Both the position numbers and the translations under genes were made by a program. Below the pieces are notes generated by a model. The model saw only the letters and a list, made by a program, of their open reading frames with translations, ran no database searches and was not told the DNA's origin. A stretch of 64,000 nucleotides of DNA from Diospyros lotus (lineage: Eukaryota > Streptophyta > Magnoliopsida > Ericales > Ebenaceae), in contig NW_026267104.1 of the NCBI RefSeq assembly GCF_014633365.1, forward strand, positions 1,302,001 through 1,366,000, read 5' to 3'. Position 1 is the first letter of the stretch. Each line of letters opens with the position of its first letter. Below, one piece after another: positions 11,388-26,300 of this stretch.

Positions 11388-14300
11388 ATGGTCTCAGAAA
11401 CAGTTCCAATGAGTCGTTTTACAAATGGAGACGCTGAATACAATCTTCACAATTCAGGAGAGAAAAGTCCATGGCAAGGATATGATGGTAGAAATGGAAA
11501 CATGGCTTCTGCTGGAACCAGTGATACTACTTGTCACGGTGTAACTCATGGGGAGGAAAGACTTCCAGGATCTGTCAGAGATACACCAGACAATATTAAT
11601 GTGAACAGAGAAATATATTGTGCACCAGTATGTTGGCATAATACTAATTCAAAACTTCTAGCTCTGGCTGCGTCCTTAGTACTTGACACTGTTAACTTTG
11701 CATTCTATATTTATTGCAGAAAAAAGCTAGAGAGCATACCGAAATGACCTTCCAAGCTATGTACAATCAGGAATATGATTTTGATGATGATGATGATGAT
11801 GATGATAGTGACTGGGAACCCTTAGAAAAACCTACAACAGTTGTAAAATGGTTTTGTGTCAATTGTACAATGGTTAACCTAGACGATTGTGTCCATTGCG
11901 ATGTACGGTCACATTTAACTTCTTCTCCCTGCTCTGTTCTTAATATTTCAAATTTTTCCTTTGCTTTTTGTCTTTCCTCATTTGGCTGAATAATATATCT
12001 TCATTTATGAGTTGTCAATTCTCAACTCAATTTTCTGTTTGTTAATGGACATATGTGACAGTCCACAGTTAATACGAGGCCATCTCCTGTATGCAGATTT
12101 GTGGAGAACATAAAGAATCTGGAATACTTAGGCACGGATATTTTGCACCTCCTTTCCTAAAAGAATCGGGCCGTACGGAGGATGAGTCTGAAAAAATAGA
12201 AAGATGTAAAGGTAGTCGCTTGTAGTTGGCTGTTTTATTTGTTCGTACGACTCCTTCACTGAGACTAATGTGCAAAAACTTTTGTTGGAAAATATCTAGA
12301 GGATAATCTTGTTCGCTTGGCTAATGTGTAGGTTCCTTTCTGTAAATGAAGCTACCAATGTTGTTTCGTTGAGTAGTTGTTTATGTAATGGATGAAATCA
12401 GGGTAATTTATGTTTGCAACAAAATTGGCATTGCATCTTATTATTATTTTTTCCTCTTGTTTGATAAATAATGGCTTAAGCTTGATTTAATTGTGTTAAA
12501 CATATTTCATCATTCCTTTCCTTGGAAAAATTTCTCATGAAATTGGATTTTCATTAATTTCTAACTGCAGAACTTAGAAAGCAATAATAATTTACTGAAA
12601 TACCCATTTTTGTAGCTTTGACAAGGATCACATTTTGAAAAAAAAAAAAAATGCAGGGTATCATTCTTGCCAATAATTGATTGGTTACACACATCATTTG
12701 GTTGAATTTTTAGGCATTTGTAGCAATTTTATATTCATTAAACATTGAAGAATGCCTCTCTGCTAATTAGCACTTCCCTAAAAACAGTTAAAGAATCTAG
12801 CATTACCAATTTTATGAGTAAGCATCATACATGGTTTGATGGGGCAAATGAGATCTTGAAACAAAAAGGAATTGTAGGCTAGGAGAATCTCTTGTCGAAG
12901 CACTCAAAGCCTACTAAACGGGTTTGAAAATAAAATGATTTTAAGAAATTTGTTCCTATGTGATGATACTCATCGTAATTACATCAATAAATAATTAGAA
13001 TCTGCTTTTAAATTTTTCCAAATTGTACACGATCATAAAACCTCTATAAGGTTGGATAAGTTGGCCTTATATATTTGAGACCTTTTTATTTTGCCTTTAT
13101 AGATAAAATGCATAACGTTAAAGCACCAAGTAGTCTTGCTTATACTTTTGTTTTTACAAGATGTGGTTTTATTTCTCTTTTTTAAATAATAATGTATGAA
13201 TACATATTATCTGTTAACTTTTTGAATATGGTAATCAAATGACACCATTTTTTCATAGCCATCGTACCATGTTTGATCTTATTTTGTAGATTCATCCTCA
13301 CGAAATTTGGTGTCAGAAAATTCTACTGCAGTGGGATTTGACGAGAGAATGTTGCTTCACTCAGAAGTATGTGTTGTTTCCCATGTGTAATTTTTGGAAT
13401 TTCTTTTGAATTGAACTTTCTTTTAGTGTATAGTGATTTACACGTGCACATGTATTTTGGTTACTTTGTTTTATAATTGATAAAACATTTTTGTTTTATG
13501 CAATGAGTGGGCTTGTCTATATGTGCCATTTGTTGTGGATAGAGGTCTAGCAGTGGTGCACAAGATATTGATATTTAAAGCTTATGAAGAAAAGATATTG
13601 ATATTTAAATATGGTCTCCTTAGATGCTTAACCAAAATACATAATTTATTTATGAAAAGAGTCAAAAGGATCACTTCAATGTATTATATATGTATATTTA
13701 TATATATTTTACATGGATGGCCAAAATTTGGATATAATGTGAGGTGAAAAATAATGGCCAATATCTTGGATTTGGGTGACACTTCATTTTCTTATTCTGC
13801 TTTTTTGAATGTAGACAGAAGGTTGAGCGTACTCTTTATAAGAATCTTGCAATATGCAATTGTTCAGGTGTTCATAGTTTCATTTTTTTCCCTCCTAGCA
13901 TTGGACATAGATTTGCCCATTGTTGTTAGAATCTTACGATTTACGATTCAACTCGATTCATATAGAAATCGAGTCGAATTTATAGGGTGAATCTAAAATT
14001 CCTTAGAATCATACGATTCATTCGAATCGTACGATTCGACTCGATTCATATAGAAATTGAGTCGAATTTATAAGGTGAATCGAAAATCTCTTAGAATCAA
14101 CTATGAATCGGACAAATCGACCGTGAATCACATGAATAGCACGATTCGTCCAATTTGTGCGACTTCATCTGCATGTGCGCTTTAATCAAATATTCGTTCG
14201 ATTTGGTTATCTTTGAAAACAAAGAAGATGATGATGCTCTTGAACTTGAAGATGAAGATGATTGATAACTAGTGAAAATTATGGACAATGGAGTTTATTA

Positions 14301-17300
14301 GTAATCTTATAGTTGTAGGCTTTTTTTTTTTTTTCTAACTTGTTATTTTGAAAGTGGTTTGGTTTGGTGCAATTTCAATTTAAAGGCAACATGAATATAC
14401 CTTTTCCTTTTGATATAATTTTAAACTTAGCAAATATATTTAGAAGTTTATTTATCTATTTATATTTAAAAGAATTGATCATGATGGGCACATTATTTAT
14501 TTTCTATGGATATATATTATTTATAGTTGAAATTAAAAATGTGTACCGAATCTTACGATTGGATTCGATTCTCGATTCACGATTCATAAAATAAAGATTT
14601 CGATTCTCAATTCGAATCTCGATTTAACAATTATGGATTTGCCACAATTATCTTTTATTTGTTGTTTGGACGACTTGTTTCAAAGACAGATGACAAGCTC
14701 AATTATTCAAATGTATTAATGAAAAAACCTACCCAAAAGGCCTAACTGTGAATATATATATATATAAGAGGTGTATATATAAGCAACTTCTGTAAGGCTT
14801 TGTGTACTAGGTTGTGCTTATTTAAACACCATTCCTTTTCTTCTTCCAATCCTCAAGTAGGACAATAGTCTAGATATCTACTGTGCAATCATAAAGTTCT
14901 CCTTCGTTACCTACATTATCCAGGTCACAACCTCAGCAACATCCTCTTCCTTTTGTTTATCCTATGATCACTCATTCCAAATCTAAGCAACTTCTGGCCT
15001 CTTCACCTCATGCTCTGGTGAGTACTATAGAACCTAGCTTAGTTAGTGATGCTCTCTTGGATGCTAGGTGGGTTAAGGCTATGCAAGAAGAGTTGAATGC
15101 TTTGCAGCATAATGGTACATGGGAGTTTGATCCTTTTTCTCTTGATATGAATTTGGTTGGCTATCAGTGGGTGTTTCATGTTAAGTATAACCCAGATGGG
15201 TCAGTTTTGAAGTTTAAAGCTTGGTTAGTGGCTAAGGGTTTTCATCAAAATTCTGGTATAGACTATGCTGAAACATTCAATCCAGTGGTTAAGACATCTA
15301 GTATACATGTTCTCCTTTTATTAGTTGTGACTTTTCGTTGGGATAATCAACAAGTTGTGTATGTTGATGATATTCTTATCACCTATTAAGATTCTAAGAC
15401 TCTTTAGTCCTTTATTCATGATTTGGACACTCATTTTGCTCTCAAAACTTTGGGTTCTCTGTGAATTATTTTTTGGGTTTTGAAGCCTATAGGGATGGCA
15501 AAGGTCTCTATCTTACTCAGTCCAAATATATTGTTGATTTGTTGAAAAAGGCTAGTATGCAAGACTGACAATATGGCAGTTAAAAGTATTGCTGAAAATC
15601 CTGTCTTTCACTCATGCTCCAAACATATTGTAATTGATGTTCATTTTGTTAGAGAGAAAATTGAAAATGGTGAGGTGGAGATTAGATATATGTCAGGAAC
15701 CAGAGCTTGACTTGTGATTATCTTGAAGATAGAACCGAGAGAATAGGAGAAATAGGGAGAAATGGGGAAGGATCAGACAAAATGAGGGAGAATAATAGAG
15801 AGAGATGGAGAATTAGACAGGAAAATAGAGAGAGAGATAGGGAAATAGACAGAAGTTGAGGGAGAACAGAGAGAATTCAATAATCTTGATAAGTCATACA
15901 TTGATATCCTCAGCCATGTGGGTTATGGCTGTATATATAAGCAGCCCACAATTCTATAGAGCAGTTACCACTACTCCACTGCTAGTAACTGCTCCTTAAT
16001 TACTACGTAACCTCCTAAATCACTCCATAACTGAGAATAATCAGATAATAAAAGCAATAACTAACTATTTCTACAAAATAAGTAAAAATAGAAATAAACA
16101 TAACAAGCTGGTCATGACAATATATTCCCGCACAATATCAAATAGCTGATATTCTCACCAAAGGTTTGCCTAGAGACAGGTTTCTCTTTTTATGTAATAG
16201 GCTTTGCCTAACATTGTCTCCTAATTGTGCTGTTCAAGATAAACTACAGTGGACTTCTAAGAAGGATGATTCAAGAATAATACTCTTGTGCACTCAACAA
16301 AAGACTCTCAGATCTGCACAAGTTCCAGAGTCTAATTTGACCGAATGTTGAGAGAAGTAGTTCTATTCGTCCTCTACATGCAGTTTTGTTAAATATAGTT
16401 ACAGTTTAGTTAAGTTTGTTAGTTAGGATTTGTCCGCTTGTCTTTGTACAGCTGTCAAGGTTAGTTGTATCTCTAACAGAATCAGTTGAGCTCAGAATCA
16501 TTTTCAGCAAATTTCAGTTTCAGTTTCAATTTCTTTGTTTTTCTTCATAGAAGCTCACTTTAAAGTCCCAAGTTTGGGCATCATTACAGTGATTAGGCAT
16601 CTTCAGTCCTGTTGGCACGCCTTATGCAATCAATTTATACTGACATCTTTTTAGAATAACATGTGTACTAACAGAAGTTCCATATTTATTTATTTGCTTC
16701 ACACAATAAAGTTATGCATGTGTGCTTACTTAGAATAGTATATTCATAATTTATGTATCTTAATATGTCATTTCCTCATCAAGTCTGCCCTATTTGTTGT
16801 GTGTTGTCTTACCTATATGTGTTCTAGTTAGGTGGAAAGATGTAATAACTGAGCTGAAAGCTTTGGACAAGATTTACTACTATCTCCATAAATGAGAAGG
16901 CCCAAGATATTCGCCAAACACAAGGGGAATGGAGGATCCCTCCACTTACAATGGCTTTGAGGTGCATCTAAATAGGCATGGGCAAATATTTTGCTGGATA
17001 ATGTATAATTTAGAAATTATGATCTAAGATTAGCCTTCTCTACTTGGCATTGGACCCTTTCAGGAACATACTGTTAAAAATACATGATCGTAAAGCTTGC
17101 AAGTTTGCTTTCCTGATATGCTCCAAAATCAATTTGTGTTGTGCTTTGCTATTTTGTTGGAGTTTCACAAAGGGCATCCCCGGTATATGAGGCTCTTCAC
17201 TTTGTGGGGATTGGGGGAAAGCCATCTTGTATGCAACCTTACCATTGCTTTGCGAAGAGGCTGGTCTATTTCCAAAACTTGAACCCATGACCCTCCAATC

Positions 17301-20300
17301 ATTGGAAAGTTACCTTGATTGACCTTTTGACCTTCTCACTGAGTGTGTGTGGGCATGACCTGTGAAGCTTCTGATGCCTTCACGCTTTTGTGGTGTGAAT
17401 CATGTTGTCCATAGTCAAAGCTTCAAATTTTTGATAGAAAGGCACTAAATCTTAATATTTTGTTTGAGTTTGGTATATAATGATGACATTGTAGCATGGC
17501 TTTGACACAGATTAAGAATACTACAATTTTAATATTGCAATTTTAGCATTGTCAGAAACTTTGAAAAATGTGGAAGAGTTACTATACCACCAGTCTTGTT
17601 ATAATTCACTATCAATTGGATATGAAGGCAATGGAAATGGTGTCATCTTCATCCTGGTTGGTTTATGGTCCTCGACTTTAGTTCCAGCATAGCCTAAAAA
17701 TGGAAAATCAATTTGGGGAGCAGGGTAGGATGTGGGGTGAAGATACTTAAGCACTGTGGAACATACAGTTAAAGCTCATGATACTATGGTGTATTATTGG
17801 TTTCTCGCCTATTATATGTTTTGAATATGTATTTATAACATATTTTTATAATTGGCCAGCAAGTTAACAGAGCTAGGGGCATACGTGCTATGCTTTATTT
17901 TTGTCATTAGTCTTTATTTAGCCTTTTACAATTAAATGTGTTCGAGAACAATGGGCATAATTCCCTAAGAATAATGCAGATAACTTGCAGTTACTGTAGT
18001 GATTATAGAAATGCCAGACAGATGTTAACTGCCACATGTTAACTTTTGTGGTGCAAATTTATTAATTTATTGCAGCTAATGGAACTGATATATGTGGTAA
18101 TGCTAGTTATAATCCTCTCTAGAGCAATCTCTTATGGTGATTAAAACTGATACTTCCTTTCTTGTTTTTGTTTGAGTAGGTTCAAATGAAGTCACATCCA
18201 CATCCAGAAAGACCAGATCGTCTTCGAGCTATAGCTGCTAGCCTTGCAACTGCTGGTTACTTTTGTTGCTTTACTTTTTTTTTTTCCCCCATAATTGTTT
18301 CCCATGTCTGGTTTGTGAGTTTGTTTGTACCTTATCTATTACTGGTTACAGCAAATTATAGTTTTTCATTATGTTCCCAAAAATATTGACAATCAATTTT
18401 GACCATGCAGGTCTATTTCCAGGACAATGCTTTCCAATAGCTGGAAGAGAAATTACAAAAGAGGAACTGCTTATGGTAGGCAATGGATACCATCTTGAAG
18501 AGTTGGAAGGGCTGAACTAAAATTTAATTGGATAATAGTGTTTCCTTGATGTTATAGATCAATCATCTGGCATAACTTTCAGGAAATAAGTCAGAACATA
18601 GAGGGAAGATGGCATCTAGACAGACTTTTCTTTTCTAGTTTATTAAATTATTTGCAGGTAAAATAGCTGCAATGCATATATGTGGATGCTTCCCAAAAGA
18701 GAGAATCTGCTTTGATGTTCTTCTCATAAGCATCTTCCCTGATGAACCACCACAGATATCAGTGATCACTTTAAATATAGTCTCATTTCAAAGATGTGAT
18801 AGAAAAACCTTTGAGTCCCTGCCTTCTATTGAAGGAAAGCTAATTGGAAAATTGCTACACCAGGATCAGAGATGTTGATCCAGCAGCCACTTCTCACTTT
18901 TACAAACTCGTCACATCTCTTGCAATGCTATTTGATCCACCACATACCCATTTTTAGGGTGTAACCATCAAGTCTTTTTTTCCCCTAATTATGATCTACT
19001 TCAACGTCATACTATCCCAAATGCATCTGATTTATCCACATTGGTTTTTCTCCAGCTGTTGGTTACTTTCTGTCACTTCCAAATACCAACCTCCATGTGC
19101 CCTTGACTTTTTGGCAACTCGCATCCTTGCATCCTCCACCTCTTGCTCAGATATAAGAAATAAAAAATAAATAAAAATTGAAATGCTTTTGATTTCAACC
19201 CATCTTGAGTAGCTATGGATACTTGATAAAACTGAGATAGTTTTGCTCAATGATAGAGGAAAACTGGGTTTGACCCCATCCTTCTTGATTGAAATCCAGT
19301 GTTTTCTGACAATTGCACTTGAGCTTCTCTTGTATACTTATTCTATTTCCCCATTTTTTGTGATTATATCCCTAGATGGATTTATTGTTGCCTAAGTCTT
19401 TAAATGAGTGGTGGAACACTGATACAAATATTTATGTTGTGGGTTTTTAACCTAGTAAAAACGTTTGATTCCTGACTTTTTATTTTTGAGGTTGCAGGTA
19501 CACTCTTTGGATCATATTGAATCAGTGGAGATCACTAGCCATTTTCTTTCTAGGTGTGTATGGGCTCTCTACATCTGTTTAGGAGAGCCTGGGTGCATGT
19601 GATTGTTGATTGGTTTTCTCAAGATTATTGTTTAGATTGATTAGTTTTGTTAAATACAGCTACTTCACTCCTGATACATATGCAAACGAGCATTCAGCAC
19701 AAGCTGCTAGGCTTGCAGCTGGTTTGTGTGCTGATCTTACTAAAGCAATTTTGACTGGACGTGCAAAAAATGGGTTTGCTTTGGTAAGATAAACGCCAAG
19801 TCCTCTAGCATGTCTGGTAATAAAGCAACAAAAGCTGCCAGTTTATAGAATTATTTTTCTTTCCTCTATTTATCTGTCTTCTCTCTGTTTCAGGTCAGGC
19901 CTCCTGGGCACCATGCTGGTGTAAGACAGGCGATGGGATTCTGCCTTCATAATAATGCAGCAGTTGCCGCATTAGTAGCTGGGGCTGCTGGGGCCAAGAA
20001 AGTGCTAATTGTAGATTGGGTAATGCCAAGAACTTTATCTTTTCTCCTCTTACTTATTTTTTATCATAATTCACTGCCTTAGGTAATCAGTAACTTTTTT
20101 TTCTTTTTTAATTTATCAAAATGGGAATTAATGCATAAAATGAAATAATTAATGATGCCATATTTTAATCTTTTGTTCATTGTTTGAAAATTTCTTCCAT
20201 AAATATTGAATGTGACACATGCAATTAGAATGCTTTCTAATTAATACATTGTTTTTTGGTCTCTGCAGGATGTGCATCACGGAAATGGCACACAAGAAAT

Positions 20301-23300
20301 ATTTGAAGGGTGCAAATGGGTGAATATAAATTTTAAGTCTTTAATTGAAATAATTGTTTCCACTACGAATAAAACGATATGAGTAACAATAAGAAGAAGC
20401 TGATTCTTATGCGGCAAAACTTTGACTTTTATTTAGATATTTCTTGACCCTGGATTATTGAGACCTATATTTTATACATTAAATTTTGTTCCTTGTACAT
20501 TTGGATAGTTGTCAAATCCCTGAACTAGTTTTTTGGCCAATGAGTGTGTGGATTCCATCATGTGGTTAATATTCAAGCTGCGATTTGGAAGTTGGATATT
20601 GAAAAGGTTTATGATCCAGTTTGGTAGGATTTTTAATTTATGTCTTGAGTGCAATGGGTTGAGGAGTAAATGAGTGCTGTACATTAAGTTTTGTATTTCC
20701 TTTATTGGGCCCATTGTGCTTGTTAATGGTTGAAACAAGGAAATTCTCTTCCCCTTTTTACTTATGATGTTTAACTGTGGCTGCTCTTATTCATTTGCTT
20801 GTTAGAGCTGAAAATTTTAGGTTCATTAGTGGATTCATCTTTATTATCTAGTTGAGAATGTTGGGCAGTTAAATACCAGCATGTGCAAATTATGATTTTA
20901 GCAAAGACCATAGTTGATATGCGGATATTTAAGAAAAGACAAAATTAGAAACGAGATTATATGTTATGAGATTAGAGTGACACCTATTGAATATAAGATG
21001 CTTGAGAGATAATTAAGATGGTTTGAATCTGTGAGGAAAAGATTTTGGTAGATAATTAAAATGGTTTGAATAAAATGGTGGGAATAGAAGGGAGATCGTT
21101 GAAGAAGACCAAGGAAAAACTTGGTGGAAATCTTTGAAACATGATAGAAGGTGTAATATCCTTACATGGGACATGGTCAGGAATGCAGCTGGCTGAAGGT
21201 CTAGACTTCATGTAGTTAACCCCACCTAATGTGATTTAAGGGTTATGACTATTGCTGTAATAGGTTCAAGTTTGTCTTGTTGTGACACTAAGGCTTCATC
21301 TTATTTTTGTTGAAGAATGAAGGTGCTACTATCTTTTGTGATCTTAATGTGAATGTATTGATGTCTCCAAGGATTATCTTTTGTCATTTAAGGCTGTTTC
21401 TGGCTTAATCTTTTCAAGAGCAAAAATTTTCCTATTGGTGTGGTGTCTAATATTTAAAACTTTGTAGATATTTTGGGGTGCAAAGCTGGTGCTATACCTA
21501 CTGCATTGGTCCTTCTTGCTTCTATGATAAATAAAGTCAAAAGTGGTATGGGAGAGGATTATTTACTATTAGAGATGTGAATCGATACTTGTCTTGGAAG
21601 CAAAAATATTTGTCCAAATTTTGTAGGATTATTCTCATTGAAAGTTCTTTGTCTAGTATCCCTACCTATATGGTGTCTCTTTCTATGATTCTTGCTCCTG
21701 TTGCTAATTGTTTGGAAATTGCAAGAGATATTTTCTTGGGGGATTTTGGCATTGGGCTTAATATCATCTGGTGAGTTTTGTTGTGTGTCTTCCTTTAGTT
21801 AGTGGTAGTTTGGGCATGTAGAAAATTGAGGCCATATGTTATGGTCTTCCTGTCAAGTGCTCATGTAAATGTAGTTACTGAATTTTGCGGGAGAGGAAGA
21901 GCCCTTGAAGAGAGTACACAGAATATGATGAACATTAAGGGGTAATCAATTGGTCCTATTGAACCTCTTGATTGTGTTGGGCATTGAAAGGGAATTATAA
22001 ATATTTGGGTTGAGTTTTATACTTTCATCTCTTTTAAGGTAGGAGATGGTGCCAGAGTTAATTATCACGGCCCTAGGCTTATAACAGTAATTACAGCTTA
22101 TTGCAATTATTGCATTGTACCTTGTTGTAATATTTTTGCTGCTGTTACAACTTGTACCTTTTAGTTACAGTTACAATTGTAAACTAGAAGGCTTATAAAT
22201 AGGCTACTACTTGGAGGATGGGAATTCATTGTGAAGTAACATAATTCTTTTCCTCTAAAAACTTCTCTCTCTCTCTCTCGATTTCTTCCTAAATACATAA
22301 AGAAACCCTAGGTCAGGTTTAGGAACCTAACAATTTGATATCAGAGTTGTCGATCCTCGGTTGCTAACTTCAGAGGCAAAATTCAAGGTGTGATTAGTGG
22401 AGATGGCCAAAGGAACTCGAATGAAGCAATTGGAGGCGAGGTTGGATACTCCGGAGTTAGATTTATGCCAAACTCAAGAGGAGGTGAGTTGTGACAGGGC
22501 GGAAAATGATTTAATGAGGGAGATTTTACTAACGCTAGAGAAGGAGTCAAGGATGATTTTGCTAGTTTTGGCCAAAGGCTGGATGGATTCTTGAATATGT
22601 TCTCGAAGATGCCTTGGGCAATTTACCAGTGGATTTTTCCACCAAGATCCACCGCACATTTGATTCTAGCAGGTGTTGGAATTCTTCCTCATACCTCTGG
22701 TTTGCAAAAAGATGAGGAACTACCTGCATTGGATCAAACAATTTAATTTAGAGGTTCTTCTCAAAGTCCTCATCCTACTTCGATGCCAAGGTTAGAAATA
22801 TTGGCTTTTAAAGAAGTTAAATCGAGGTGGTGGATTAGGAGATGTGAACGATTTTTTCAGTATTACAATGTAGCTGAGTGCTAGAAAGTAAATCTAGCAA
22901 TAGCCTATCTCAATGATATGGCTGATGTTTGGTATCAAGGATGGAGCAGAATGAGAGTTGAGTTAAACTGGACTAAATTTGTGGAGGATTTATGTGATAG
23001 ATTTGGTGAGAGGACTATGGCCGATGTAATAGAGGAGTTCAATAAATTGAAACAGGAAGGATCTAATGGATTATTAGATCCGATTTGAAGAATTGAAGTC
23101 CTTATTGATTATTTCACATCCTACTTTGACTGGACCTATTTTGTATCCAGCTTTATCAGTGGCTTAAATGAGGAGTTGAGGCTGATGGTGAAGATGATGC
23201 AGCCTGCAATCGTTAAGCAGGCTGCCGAGAGAGATAGACTACAGGAGTTGGCATTGGAGGCAATCTTTAGAAAGCACAAAGTCCTACCTAAATGCTACTG

Positions 23301-26300
23301 TTTGATTCGTTAACAGTCGGGAGGAAATGCTAGGATTGCAAATTTAGGGATGAATCAAGGAAACTTGAATCCTAGGGTTTTTACAAGCCCTAATCTGATT
23401 AAATCCCCTTCTATGGAGCAAAGGAGGCAATTAGGACTGTGCTACAAATGTGGTGAGAAGTTCAGTCTTGGACACCATTTCAGACGACAATTGTTGAAAA
23501 TGGAAGGACTGGATGAAGAAATAGAAGAAGTTGTTGAGGAGACAAAGATTCTCAAGGAAGGCCTACAAGGAGATGAGGGAGGAGAAATCTCCTTACATGC
23601 TCTCTAAAAGACTGTCCTAATTGTAAAATTATTAAGGTGAAGGGAATGATAGGAAAAAGAAGGCTGATGGTGTTAATTGACAGTGGCAATACTCATAGCT
23701 TCTTGGATGAAGCCACTGCCATAGATTTGCAGTGCAAAGTGACAACCACTTTTCCTTTATTAGTGACTGTGGCTAATGGCTGCAAGATGTATAGTAGATC
23801 CAAATGTATTAACTTTAAATGGATGATGCAAGGGCAAGAATTCACAAAAGATTTCGAATTTTGAAATTGGAAGGCTGTGATATGGTTTTGGGAGTAGATT
23901 GGATGATGATAGTTAGTCCCCTAATCTTTGACTTTAATAAATTAGAAGTAACTTTTGAATTATAAGGGAGGAATTTGATGTTGATTGGGAGCCTAGAAAT
24001 TGGTGAATGCAAGGTGATCACCAGAAGGACACTATAGAAAATGTTTCAACAAAAAGGGGCTTAGGTGGCTCAGTGTTATGGTCCATTGCAAAGTATGAGA
24101 CTTGTCCCGCATCGAAAGTTTAGGCTCTTGGTGTGGGGTTTATAATTTCTTGTGCACCTTCCCCTTGATAGTTAGCTTTTGAGGATGAGTTCTACTCGAG
24201 GGTTGTAACAGTGGTATCAAAGCTGGCCCATGTCTCTTAGTTGCAATCGTGTAACGATGAAGGTGACACCGGCATTGCAATGTTCATCCGGGACTAGCCG
24301 TGGCTAGTGCACAATTTGTCGTCATGGGCACCGAGATTGTGGAGCGTGGTGGTATGTTACAATCCATTATAAGGTATGTGATTTGTTCCATATCAGAAGT
24401 TTAGGTTCTTGGTGTGGGGTTTATAACATTTTGGGCACTCTCCCCTTAATAGCTAGCTTTTGAGGATGAGTTCTACTCAAGGGTTGTAACACTCAGTTGT
24501 ATTCCATACATGCTTTTAGGTTGGATGGATGGACTGAATTGGAGGTTAGTAGTGATACACCCTTTGATGATGATCACTTAGTGCCCACAATTATTGCTAC
24601 TTTACAATCCCTTTCTGAGGTACAACACCAGGATTCTTTACAACTACTATTGATTGAATTTGGGGACTTATTTCTAAACCAACCACTTTACCTCCACCCC
24701 GATTCTTTGACTATTCCATTCATGTCAAGCCAAACTCAAAACTTGTAAATATCTAGTCATACAGATATTCTCCCATTCAAAAGGCTGAAATAGAAAAGCT
24801 AGTCAAAGACATGCTGACTAATTTTATCATCTAGCCTAGCCAAAGTCCATTTGCATCCCCTATCCTTCTTGTTAAGAAAAAATATGGAGCCTGGTGATTT
24901 GTGTTGACTATCACCAACTCAACGCCCTTCCATTAAAAACAAATTCCCTATCCTTATCATTGAAGATCTTCTTGATGAGTTGACTGAGCCATTATTTTTT
25001 CTAAACTGGACCTCAGGGCAAGGTATCATCAAATTCGGATGAGGCCTGCTGATATACCAAAGACTGCTAAACTCATTAAGGCCTTTATGAATTCACAGTT
25101 ATGCCCTTTGGATTTACTAATGCCCCTATTATCCTTCAAGCCCTAATGAATCACATTTTTGACTCATTTGAGGAAATTCATACTTGTCTTTTTTTATGAT
25201 ATCCTCATATATAGCCCACCTACAGATAGCATTTGAATTCCTCAGGTTGAATCAATTGTATGTAAAGCTATTTAAATATACCTTTGCTAAGGGGTGGGTA
25301 GAATACTTGGGCCATATAATTTCAGGCCAAGACCGACAACAGTGTCACAAGCTGTGACTGAGATACCCAATTTAATTTCTTTTTTTATCTTGCTGTCATT
25401 TTTATTTCATTTTATTGCTGATATTTCTTGCTGTTTTAATTTTTGTTATTTCATTTCCTAGCTATAATTCTGTTAGCAGATTGTTAGCCTAGGGGGGCCC
25501 ACGGGTAAGGGCGATAATAGGACAAAAGCAGTTGTTATAATCACCTGAAAGGTATGATCTGTTGCAGCAGCCCCCTTGCTAAGAGTGTATATACTCTCCA
25601 AGGCACTCTTGGATGGGATTATCGATTATCTGAAAGAACAATCTGAATTTTCTCTCAATCTCTCAGTTCTTTTCTCTTCCTCTATTCTCTTTCTCCCTAT
25701 TCTTCTCTAAATTTTCCTTGATTTTCTCTGTTGCTATTATCTGGTTCTCACCAAATCATAAAAGTAATTATTGTCACCGCCCAGCAGTGACAAATAGTTA
25801 AAGAATTGAGAGGCTTCTTAGGGCTGAGAGGGTAATATAGGCTATTCATGCAAAGTTATGGGATGATAAGCAAGCCTTTGACTGAATTGCTCAAGAAGGA
25901 CAATTTTTATTGGAATCCTAGGGCAGAGGCTGCTTTCCTATCATTGAAAAGAGCTATAACTTGGGCTGCTGTCTTGGGTTTACCTGATTTTGCTAAGTAG
26001 TTTGTACGGGAGACTGATGTTTGTGATTCAAGAGTGGGAGCCGTGTTGATGCAGGAGGGGATACCACTGGCCTATATCAGTCAAGCTCTGGCCCCAAAGC
26101 ACTTGGGACTCAGTGTTTATGACAAGAAGTTAATTGCAGTGTTGGCAGATGTGGATAAATGGAGGCACTACCTAGAAGGAAATCAGTTTATCATCAAAAC
26201 TGGTCATTAAAGCTTAAAGTTCTTGTTGCAGTAGAGGCTGCACACAGTTACAGAAGAAGGGAATGTCTAAACTGTTAGGCCTGGACTACATAATTTAGAA

